From CAZXVW01 sp964644025 (lineage in GTDB: Bacteria > Acidobacteriota > Terriglobia > Bryobacterales > Bryobacteraceae), in assembly GCA_964644025.1 (NCBI GenBank), contig CAZXVW010000080.1, positions 1 to 17,352 of the forward strand: 17,352 nt of DNA, read 5' to 3'. The position numbers and the translations under genes were made by a program. This document shows positions 7,428-14,455 of the stretch, piece after piece. How positions within the stretch are numbered: position 1 is the first letter of the stretch; every line of letters begins with the position of its first letter. The notes beneath the pieces are model-generated. The model searched no databases. It saw only the letters and a program-made list of their open reading frames with translations, and was not told where the DNA came from.

Positions 7428-7463
7428 CGGCCGGCTCCCTCCGGGGCAGCCGGCCGTCTCTTT
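7428..7463 (+). terminator. Intercistronic hairpin with U-rich tail (terminator or attenuator)
   Basis: A perfect 9-bp GC-rich stem, CGGCCGGCT (7428-7436) with AGCCGGCCG (7448-7456), has an 11-nt loop and is followed by TCTCTTT. It lies between the receptor stop and the GH42 start codon at 7472. The tail is short and interrupted, so partial termination, or 3'-end protection of the receptor mRNA, is more likely than a full stop. Confidence 0.55.
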
Positions 7464-7471
7464 GAAATCCG

Positions 7472-9553
7472 ATGAAACGTTCAATGTTATTGCTGTCGTT
7501 GCTGATGGTTGCCGCCTGCCTGGGCGCGCCGCCCAGAATGCACACGGTCCTTTACGGCGCCGCCTACTACCACGAGTACATGCCTTATGAGCGGTTGGAA
7601 AAAGATGTCCAGCTCATGCAGCAGGCCGGCCTGTCGGTGGTGCGCGTCGGCGAGTCCACCTGGACGAGCTGGGAACCCCGGGAAGGCGAGTTCCATTTCG
7701 ACTGGATGGAACGGATCATCGACCGGATGCAGAAGGCCGGCATCAAGGTGATCCTCGGAACGCCGACTTACTCCATCCCCCCGTGGCTGTACCGGAAGCA
7801 TCCCGAGATCACCGTCAAATATCCCAACGGGCAGTTTGTCGGTGTTTCTCCGGGCGATTACGGTCTGCGGCAGAACGTGGACCTCTCACACCCTGTTTAC
7901 CGCTGGTACTCGGAGCGGATCATCCGCCGGATTGTGTCGCACTTCAAGGACAACCCGGCGGTGATCGGCTACCAGATTGATAACGAAACCCATCCGAATC
8001 CCGTCAACAGCCGGAACATGCGCGCGGGTTTCCTCAATTACCTGAAAAGGAAATTCGGCACGGTGGACAAGTTAAACAAGCTGTGGGGCTTCGTCTACTG
8101 GGGGCAGTTGGTGAGCGGATGGGATGACTTCCCCGGGCCCGCCGGCATTCGCAACCCCGGCTATAAACTCGAATGGGCACGCTACCAGCGGAAGACCGTC
8201 ACGGATTTCCTCGCCTGGCAGGCCGCCATTGTCAATGAGTACAAGCGCCCGGACCAGTTCGTCACCCATGACTGGCCGGGCGGCATCCGCACCAACGTGG
8301 ATCAGTTTGAAGTGGCGAAGCATCTGGACATTATTTCGGTGAACATCTACCACCCGGTGCAGGACCGGCTCGACGGGGAAACCATCAGCCTGGGCGGAGA
8401 TTTCACTCGGTCCCAGAAGCAGGCCAACTACCTGGTGACCGAAACCAACGCCCAGACGATCGGCTGGGATTCCAAGGGCCAATTCCCCCCTTATGACGGC
8501 CAGCTCCGCCTGAACGCTTACAGCCACCTCGCCAGCGGGGCCAACATGGTCGAATACTGGCACTGGCACTCGCTCCATTACGGCCAGGAGACTTACTGGA
8601 AGGGGATTCTCTCGCACGACCTGGAGCCGAACCGCATCTATCGCGAGGCGACGCGCATCGGTCACGAGTTCCAGCGGCTCGGGCCGCGGCTGGTGAACTT
8701 CCAGCCGGAGGCCGACGTGGCCATCCTGGTGAGTCTGGATTCCCATGACGGCATCCAGTTCATGCCGTTCGATGACCACGTCAACTACATGACCATCCTC
8801 CGGCAAATGTACGGCGCGCTATACCGGCTGAACATCGGCGTGGATTTCGTCTTTCCCGAGCAGGACAACTTTTCCGATTACAAGGTGATCCTCGTGCCCC
8901 CCCTGTATGTGGCCAGCGACGAACTGCTGAACCGGCTGGCCGGCTACGTCCGCAACGGCGGCCACCTGGTCATGTCGTTCAAGAGCGGTTTCGCCAACGA
9001 GTATTCGACCGTGCGCTGGGAGAAAGCGCCAGGACCGCTCCGGAAGGCAGCCGGCTTCTACTACCAGGAGTTTTCGAATCTCAGGAAACCGCTCGCGCTC
9101 CAGGGCGATCCCTACCAGGCCGGCGGCCAGAACAGGGTCTCCGTTTGGGCGGAGATGCTGATCCCGGAAACCGCCCGGGTGCTGGCCCGCTATGACCATC
9201 CGTTCTTCTCCAAGTACCCGGCCATCACGCGGAACAATTACGGCAAAGGAACCCTTACCTACGAGGGGACTTACCTTTCCGATGAACTCCAACGCAAGGT
9301 GTTGCTCGAGGTGCTGGAGATGGCCGGCCTGACCGGCCCCGACCAGCAACTGCCGGCTCCGGTTCGCGTCAAGCGCGGCGTCAACAATGCCGGGCGCACG
9401 ATGCGCTACTACCTGAATTATTCGGCGGCGGAGCAGACATTTCAGTATCCTTATAAGTCAGGAACCGAATTGATCTCGGGTGACAGGATCGCGCGGAACG
9501 CCATGGTGACCCTGGCCCCCTGGGATCTGGCAATTATTGAGGAAGGGGAATAA
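7472..9553 (+). CDS. Glycoside hydrolase family 42 (beta-galactosidase-type), probable lipoprotein (693 aa)
   Basis: The catalytic TIM barrel starts at about residue 25 (YGAAYYHEYMPYERLEKDV, then VVRVGESTWTSWEP). Asn171-Glu172 in GYQIDNETHPN is the expected acid/base pair, and Glu324 in YLVTETNAQ the probable nucleophile. Residues about 415-560 form the flavodoxin-like GH42 trimerisation domain (ADVAILVSLDSHDGIQ ... VILVPPLYVASDELL), and a small beta domain follows to the C-terminus. Family members cleave terminal beta-galactose, and some alpha-L-arabinopyranose. The N-terminus MKRSMLLLSLLMVAAC fits a lipobox at VAAC. Cys16 appears to be the only Cys in the protein, so anchoring is plausible and the four-Cys zinc site of some GH42 enzymes is absent. 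No good Shine-Dalgarno sequence precedes the ATG and a hairpin sits just upstream. The gene ends 8 nt before the isomerase. Confidence 0.9.
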   Translation: MKRSMLLLSLLMVAACLGAPPRMHTVLYGAAYYHEYMPYERLEKDVQLMQQAGLSVVRVGESTWTSWEPREGEFHFDWMERIIDRMQKAGIKVILGTPTYSIPPWLYRKHPEITVKYPNGQFVGVSPGDYGLRQNVDLSHPVYRWYSERIIRRIVSHFKDNPAVIGYQIDNETHPNPVNSRNMRAGFLNYLKRKFGTVDKLNKLWGFVYWGQLVSGWDDFPGPAGIRNPGYKLEWARYQRKTVTDFLAWQAAIVNEYKRPDQFVTHDWPGGIRTNVDQFEVAKHLDIISVNIYHPVQDRLDGETISLGGDFTRSQKQANYLVTETNAQTIGWDSKGQFPPYDGQLRLNAYSHLASGANMVEYWHWHSLHYGQETYWKGILSHDLEPNRIYREATRIGHEFQRLGPRLVNFQPEADVAILVSLDSHDGIQFMPFDDHVNYMTILRQMYGALYRLNIGVDFVFPEQDNFSDYKVILVPPLYVASDELLNRLAGYVRNGGHLVMSFKSGFANEYSTVRWEKAPGPLRKAAGFYYQEFSNLRKPLALQGDPYQAGGQNRVSVWAEMLIPETARVLARYDHPFFSKYPAITRNNYGKGTLTYEGTYLSDELQRKVLLEVLEMAGLTGPDQQLPAPVRVKRGVNNAGRTMRYYLNYSAAEQTFQYPYKSGTELISGDRIARNAMVTLAPWDLAIIEEGE

Positions 9554-9561
9554 GGCAAGAG

Positions 9562-10959
9562 ATGACATTCGGACTGATCGTCGGTAACCGGGGATTCTTT
9601 CCCGACCACCTGGCCAAGTCGGGCCGGGAGGAGATGATTCGTGTGCTGGAGGGCGCCGGCTACGGCGTCGTGGCGCCCGGCCCGGAGGCAACCAAGTTCG
9701 GCGCGGTCGAGACGCGCGAAGAAGCCCGGAAGTGCGCGGCGCTGTTTGAAGAGCACCGGCGGGAGATCGACGGCGTGATCGTTTCGCTGCCCAACTTCGG
9801 CGACGAGCGGGCCGTGGCGGAGACGCTCCGGCTGGCCCGCCTGGACGTGCCGGTGCTGATCCAGGCCACCTCCGACGTGGCCGACAAAATGACGATCACG
9901 GACCGCCGCGATAGCTTCTGCGGCAAGATCAGCGTCTGCAACAACCTCCGGCAGTTCGGCATCGACTATTCGCTCACGCGGCTGCACACGGTGGCGCCGG
10001 ACTCGAACGCTTTCCGCCAGGATCTGGACTGGTTCGCGGGCGTCTGCCGCGTGGTGAACGGCCTGCGCCGGACGCGCGTCGGCGCCATCGGCGCCCGGCC
10101 GGCGGCGTTCAACACGGTCCGCTACAGCGAGAAGCTGCTTGAGGCCAGCGGCATCGACGTCGAGACAGTGGACCTGTCCGAGATCCTCGGGCGCGTCGGC
10201 CGGATGAAGGATGACGACGAGGCGGCCCAGCAGAAGCTGCAGGCGATTCGCGACTACGTTCCCACCAGCGGCGTCCCGGAGGAAAGCTTGCTGAAGATGG
10301 CCAAGCTGGCGGCCGTGATCGAGGGCTGGATGCGGGAGGCCGAGGTCACCATCACCGCCGTGCAGTGCTGGACGGCGATCGAGGACTACTTCGGCGTGGT
10401 CCCCTGCACGGTGATGAGCATGATGAGCAACCGCCTGATGCCAAGCGCCTGCGAGGTGGACGTCTGCGGCGCCGTGGCGATGCATTCGCTGGCCCTGGCT
10501 TCGGAGACGCCCAGCGCGCTGCTGGACTGGAACAACAATTACGGCGACGATCCGGATAAGGCGGTCTGCTTCCACTGCAGCAATTTGCCGAAGCACTTCT
10601 TCCAGGAAGTTCGGATGGACTACCAGGAGATCATTGCCGGCTCGGTGGGCAAGCTGAACACGTACGGAACCTGCGTGGGCCGGGTGAAGTCCGGACCGGT
10701 GACCTTCGCGCGCGTCTCCACCATCGATGAGGAAGGCATCATCGCCGGCTACGTGGGTGAAGGCCGCTTCACCGACGATCCCCTGGAGACGTTCGGCGGC
10801 GCCGGCGTGGTGGAGATTCCGGGGCTCCAGCGGCTGCTGCACTACATTTGCGAGAACGGCTTCGAGCACCACGTGGCGGCGAACTTCTCCTCCGTGGCGG
10901 GCATCATCGAGGAGGCCTGGGAGAAGTACCTCGGCTGGCAGGTCTACCGCCACTGCTAA
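9562..10959 (+). CDS. L-fucose/L-arabinose isomerase-family protein (465 aa)
   Basis: This is a likely cytoplasmic, metal-dependent aldose-ketose isomerase of the FucI/AraA fold. The N-terminal half is a Rossmann-like domain (MTFGLIVGNRGFFPDHLA; DGVIVSLPNFGDE at 70-82; VPVLIQATSD). The later half has MPSACEVDVCGAVAMHSLA (293-311) and FEHHVAANFSS (434-444). Glu298 and Asp322 are 24 residues apart, the same spacing as the metal ligands Glu337 and Asp361 of E. coli FucI. His436 or His437 may be the third ligand (His528 there). At 465 residues it is shorter than FucI (about 590) and closer to AraA in length, so it is probably a separate subfamily with an undefined substrate. AAGG lies before the ATG, which is 8 nt after the GH42 stop, so the two are probably coupled and act on the same sugar. 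Many Cys residues in a cytoplasmic protein are slightly unusual. Confidence 0.85.
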   Translation: MTFGLIVGNRGFFPDHLAKSGREEMIRVLEGAGYGVVAPGPEATKFGAVETREEARKCAALFEEHRREIDGVIVSLPNFGDERAVAETLRLARLDVPVLIQATSDVADKMTITDRRDSFCGKISVCNNLRQFGIDYSLTRLHTVAPDSNAFRQDLDWFAGVCRVVNGLRRTRVGAIGARPAAFNTVRYSEKLLEASGIDVETVDLSEILGRVGRMKDDDEAAQQKLQAIRDYVPTSGVPEESLLKMAKLAAVIEGWMREAEVTITAVQCWTAIEDYFGVVPCTVMSMMSNRLMPSACEVDVCGAVAMHSLALASETPSALLDWNNNYGDDPDKAVCFHCSNLPKHFFQEVRMDYQEIIAGSVGKLNTYGTCVGRVKSGPVTFARVSTIDEEGIIAGYVGEGRFTDDPLETFGGAGVVEIPGLQRLLHYICENGFEHHVAANFSSVAGIIEEAWEKYLGWQVYRHC

Positions 10960-10964
10960 TGCCT

Positions 10965-10991
10965 CCCGGCGGCGACGCCAACCCCGCCGGG
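10965..10991. terminator. Hairpin between convergent genes
   Basis: CCCGGCGG (10965-10972) and CCGCCGGG (10984-10991) form an 8-bp stem with an 11-nt loop, right after the isomerase stop and before the end of the opposite-strand gene at 11020. No T-run follows on either strand. If it terminates transcription it would be an atypical, bidirectional terminator. Confidence 0.35.
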
Positions 10992-11019
10992 GCGGAAAAC
11001 ACGGTGCTCCAGCCCCGGT

Positions 11020-11760
11020 TCATAGTTCAAGGCGGCCGTGATAAATCATCGCCTTGAGCTTGAAGCGCCGGTTGAACCGGAACGGGCCGCCGTGGCCGAG
11101 GAAGTCGACGTAGTCATCCTTGACAGTGAGCGGGTTGTCGCGGGGGAAGCGTGCAGTTACCGACAGATGGCCGCCCCGCAGGGCGACGTAGAGGCTCTCC
11201 GGGCGGATGACGCGGCCGCTCTTGGTGACCAGGGCGGTCGAGCGGTACAGTTCATCCTGGAGCACCTGGGCCCCCATGTACGCGATGAGAGCTGGCAAGC
11301 CCAGGATTTCCAGCACGTAGAAGTGTTTCTCCGCCTGGAGAACCTCCTTGGCTGCCGGCGAGTGGAGACCTTGACGGCCGAAGCGCGTGAGCGCCGTCGC
11401 CTGACGGATGGGCAAGGCGCTGGACCAGAGAAAGGTGAGGTTGGCCTCTGCTTTTAGTTTCCGGTTCGGCGCACCGATGCCGCCGACCGGGCTCCCGCCC
11501 TGAGGGAACCCTCCCGCCGTGCCCGCCACCTCGGGGCTGGTGCCGGGAATATCCCTCCAATCAGGCGGCCTGCGCGTCTGAGGCGCGTCCAGGCGGAAAG
11601 TGACCGTCATGGACCGCGCCCAGGGAGAATCGGTCAGCAGCTTGGTGACCTGCTGTTGGCTCCAGTCCGGAAACTCCTTCCTCCTCCAGAACTCCGCGGC
11701 CGCCAACGGCGCAGCCGCGCAAACCGCCACCCAGGCGCGTCGTGAAAGTTGACTCATCAT
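11020..11760 (-). CDS. Exported protein of unknown function (246 aa)
   Basis: The N-terminus MMSQLSRRAWVAVCAAAPLAAA is an export signal of about 22 residues. SRRAWVA gives it a weak twin-arginine look, but a Sec route is equally possible. The mature part opens with FWRRKEFPDWSQQQVTKLLT then DSPWARSMTV (about 24-53). Next comes a Gly/Pro-rich linker (about 72-100), then a hydrophobic and charged domain with ILGLPALIAYMGAQ and a beta-rich end. I recall a comparable 'W-x-V-x-x-L-L-x-x-SPWA' start in other secreted acidobacterial proteins, but know no function. It starts at an ATG pair without a clear Shine-Dalgarno sequence. It is convergent with the isomerase and divergent from the subtilase, so it is probably an independent unit. 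Confidence 0.7.
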   Translation of the reverse strand: MMSQLSRRAWVAVCAAAPLAAAEFWRRKEFPDWSQQQVTKLLTDSPWARSMTVTFRLDAPQTRRPPDWRDIPGTSPEVAGTAGGFPQGGSPVGGIGAPNRKLKAEANLTFLWSSALPIRQATALTRFGRQGLHSPAAKEVLQAEKHFYVLEILGLPALIAYMGAQVLQDELYRSTALVTKSGRVIRPESLYVALRGGHLSVTARFPRDNPLTVKDDYVDFLGHGGPFRFNRRFKLKAMIYHGRLEL

Positions 11761-12018
11761 TGCCGCATCAGGTTTGGACGGGCCGGCCCGGGCCCCTGTT
11801 CCATCAAACCACAGCAGGAGGGCCGTCTCCAGGCGCGCCGTTCCTCCGGTATCCGGGACCCGCTCCGGCCCGGTGTCGGTACCGCCCCTGGCACGGGGAT
11901 GCCCGCCAGAGCGATCCGGCGGGCAGTTCTGATAGATTTAGGAAGCGGGGGTTCGGAGCCGATAGTTACTCTGGGGTCCGCGGCGGCGGTACCGTCCGCC
12001 GGTCCCGGAACGAAATCC
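11761..12018. other. Divergent intergenic region with a hairpin
   Basis: This 258-bp spacer separates the minus-strand exported protein from the subtilase. A plus-strand frame is open through it from 11749, but that stretch is Gly/Ala/Arg/Pro-rich, and the signal peptide only begins after Met at 12019. I therefore treat it as non-coding. It holds a 7-bp stem, GCCCGCC (11901-11907) with GGCGGGC (11918-11924), which could be a regulatory hairpin or an inverted protein-binding site. No confident promoter can be assigned. Confidence 0.4.
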
Positions 12019-14442
12019 ATGCGCTGCTTGCTGACCAGACGGATGCAGGCCCGGCGGAATCCGGGGCGCCGCGCAGTCTTTTCCCGCGCAGCTCTCCTGT
12101 TGCTGGCGCTGGTTGTCTGGCTGGGGACGCTTCCGGCTCAGGTCGTCCCCGGCTATTACATCGTCGAATTGAGCAGGCGATCACCGCTGGAGGCGGCCGC
12201 AATGGCCGGCGCGAGAACACGTTCCGACTACATCAGAACGATGAGGAGCGGTTGGGCGGCGGTCCATGCCCAGCAGCGCCAGTTATGGCGGACGCTGTTG
12301 CGTTACGGGGCGCGGCCGTTCGCCTCCCTGGACACGGTGGCCAACGCCCTGCTGGTCCGCCTGCCGGATGACCAGGCGGCCGCTGTGAAGTCCCTGCCGG
12401 GAGTGCGGCGCGTTTATCCGGTCTACCGGGTTCACGCCTCGCTCGAACGGGCCATCCCGCGCCACCGGGCCCCGGAGGCGTGGGCGCGCCTCGGCGGCGA
12501 AGATCTGGCTGGTGCGGGCGCCAAGATCGCGATCATCGATACCGGGATTGATCCGGCCCACCCCGGAATGATCGACCCTTCGATTCCGATGCCGGAGGGT
12601 TTCCCCCGGGTCAATCGCGCTGCGGACTTGGCATTCACCTCCAACAAGGTCATCGTGGCGCGCAGCTACCTCTCTCTGCTGTCGGGGGCGGGGGATATCA
12701 GCGCCCGGGATAAAGAAGGCCACGGGACCGCCGTCGCCGTGGCTGCCGCCGGCGTGCTTCAGCAAACTGCGGACGGTCCCATCAGCGGGGTGGCGCCCAA
12801 GGCTTACGTGGGCAACTACACCGTTTTCCCGGCCACTGGCGACACGCGGGCTGATATCGTGCTGAAAGCGATCGACGACGCGGCCCGGGACGGGATGGAC
12901 GTCATCAACCTGAGCCTCGGGTCGCCGTTCGCCCTGCGGCCTAAGGACGACATCTTCACCCGGATCGTCCGGCGCCTCAACGCCGCCGGCGTTCTGGTGG
13001 TGGCGGCCGCGGGCAACAGCGGGCCGGACCGGTTCACGATTTCCGACACCGCCGTCGCGCCCGAGACGATCGCGGTCGGGGCCTCCTGGAACGACCGCAC
13101 GCTTTCCGGAACCGTCCAGCTCACCACCGGCCAGCAATACGACGCCGTTCCAGGCGACGGCGTGAAGCCCTTGTTCCCCGTGACGGCTCCCCTGTTCGAT
13201 GTCTCGCAACTCGACTCGGACGGGCTGGCGTGCGGTCCGCTTCCCGCCGGCAGCCTCCAGGGTCGGATCGCCTTCATTTTGCGCGGCACATGTTTTTTTG
13301 AAGACAAGCTCAACAATGCCCAGGCGGCGGGCGCGGTGGCCGCCCTGCTTTACACGCACGCCGCCGAGCCGCAGCCGGTCATCATGTCGGTCGGCAGCGC
13401 CACTCTCGCCGGACTGATGGTCAGCCATGCCGACGGACTCGAAATCAAGAGCCTGTTGGAGGAGGCGACCAGCCTCTCGGCTACCCTTAACTTTCGGGTT
13501 CTCTCGGAAGTTGATCCAAACCGGATCGCTTCCTTCTCCAGCCGGGGACCCGGCACGGACCTGGCAGTCAAGCCCGACTTGGTGGCGACCGGAGTGGCGC
13601 TGAATACCGCAACCTTGAACGGGGGCTACGACACCACGCAAGGAACGAGCTTTTCAGCGCCGCTGGTCGCCGGCGCCGCGGCGGTTCTCAAGGCGGCGCG
13701 GCCGGGCTATCCCGGGGACGTGTACCGTTCCTTGCTGATCAACACAGCCGATCCGCTGGTTTTTGCCTCCGGCTCGACCGCCCCGGTTCAACAGGCTGGC
13801 GCCGGGCTGCTGGACTTGGACGCCGCCCTGGCCGCCACGGTGACGGTTTACCCGACAGCGGTGAGCTTCGGGTCGACGACCGGCGCCCTCTCCCGGCGCC
13901 TTACGATTTCAAACCTGGGCACCGAGGCCGCAGCCTTGACCCTCAGCACGCAGCCGTTCGGCGGCGGACCGCCGCCCGTGCTTTCGGAAACCGCGGTGGC
14001 CATCGGCCCGATGAGAACCCATGGGGTTACACTGACCGTGGCTCCGGAGGGTCTGCCCGCCGGCGAATATCAGGGGTTCGTGTGGATCCACGGGAGCCGG
14101 CCCGGCGCCGATGTTCACGTGCCGTACTGGTACGCCGTGCCTTCCGGCACGCCCGCGCAGTTGACCATCGTGGATCACAAGGAAGAAGCGAAGGCCGGCG
14201 CCCTGGTGCGCCGGGCCATCTCCGTCCGGACCACCGACGCCGCCGGGCTGCCTCTCAGGGAGCTCAAACCGGAGGTTACCGTGGTTTCCGGCGGCGGCGA
14301 GGTGCTGTCCGTGTTTTCCGATGACGCCACGTGTCCTGGACTGTTCGAGGTCGATATCAGGATGGGGCCGTCGCCGGGCGACAACGTGTTCCGCATCGAG
14401 GCGGGCGGGCTCAGCGACGAGGTGACCATCCAGGGGCAATGA
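12019..14442 (+). CDS. Secreted subtilisin-like serine protease (S8) with PA-domain insert (807 aa)
   Basis: A signal peptide with a long basic start (about 1-41; hydrophobic core AALLLLALVVWLGTLPA) is followed by an inhibitor/propeptide-like region (about 45-140, with VANALLVRLPDDQAAAVKSL and VRRVYPVYRV). The S8 triad is intact: Asp174 in AIIDTGIDPAHPG, His235 in EGHGTAVAVAAAG and Ser544 in QGTSFSAPLVAGAA. Asn333 in AAAGNSGP supplies the oxyanion hole. A PA (protease-associated) insert lies at about 385-490 (GRIAFILRGTCFFEDKLNNA). Two beta-sandwich domains follow, one near 595-700 and one at 705-807. The start at 12019 was chosen because the signal peptide follows it. An upstream in-frame ATG at 11749 would add 90 unlikely residues. 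The stop is 13 nt before the SBBP gene ATG, so the two are probably one operon. It probably acts outside the cell on proteins. Confidence 0.9.
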   Translation: MRCLLTRRMQARRNPGRRAVFSRAALLLLALVVWLGTLPAQVVPGYYIVELSRRSPLEAAAMAGARTRSDYIRTMRSGWAAVHAQQRQLWRTLLRYGARPFASLDTVANALLVRLPDDQAAAVKSLPGVRRVYPVYRVHASLERAIPRHRAPEAWARLGGEDLAGAGAKIAIIDTGIDPAHPGMIDPSIPMPEGFPRVNRAADLAFTSNKVIVARSYLSLLSGAGDISARDKEGHGTAVAVAAAGVLQQTADGPISGVAPKAYVGNYTVFPATGDTRADIVLKAIDDAARDGMDVINLSLGSPFALRPKDDIFTRIVRRLNAAGVLVVAAAGNSGPDRFTISDTAVAPETIAVGASWNDRTLSGTVQLTTGQQYDAVPGDGVKPLFPVTAPLFDVSQLDSDGLACGPLPAGSLQGRIAFILRGTCFFEDKLNNAQAAGAVAALLYTHAAEPQPVIMSVGSATLAGLMVSHADGLEIKSLLEEATSLSATLNFRVLSEVDPNRIASFSSRGPGTDLAVKPDLVATGVALNTATLNGGYDTTQGTSFSAPLVAGAAAVLKAARPGYPGDVYRSLLINTADPLVFASGSTAPVQQAGAGLLDLDAALAATVTVYPTAVSFGSTTGALSRRLTISNLGTEAAALTLSTQPFGGGPPPVLSETAVAIGPMRTHGVTLTVAPEGLPAGEYQGFVWIHGSRPGADVHVPYWYAVPSGTPAQLTIVDHKEEAKAGALVRRAISVRTTDAAGLPLRELKPEVTVVSGGGEVLSVFSDDATCPGLFEVDIRMGPSPGDNVFRIEAGGLSDEVTIQGQ

Positions 14443-14455
14443 GCGGAATAAGTTG

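Noticed and set aside
9451..10953. 500-residue open frame on the minus strand
   Set aside because: It is exactly antisense to the GH42 3' end and the isomerase gene, is dominated by Ala/Arg/His/Gly/Val, and has no recognisable motif. Long antisense frames are expected in GC-rich coding DNA.
11749..12018. 90-residue N-terminal extension of the subtilase
   Set aside because: The extension is low complexity, overlaps the start of the opposite gene, and would place the signal peptide far inside the protein.
12283..13641. 452-residue open frame on the minus strand
   Set aside because: It is antisense to the subtilase catalytic domain, whose Asp/His/Ser motifs are intact on the plus strand.
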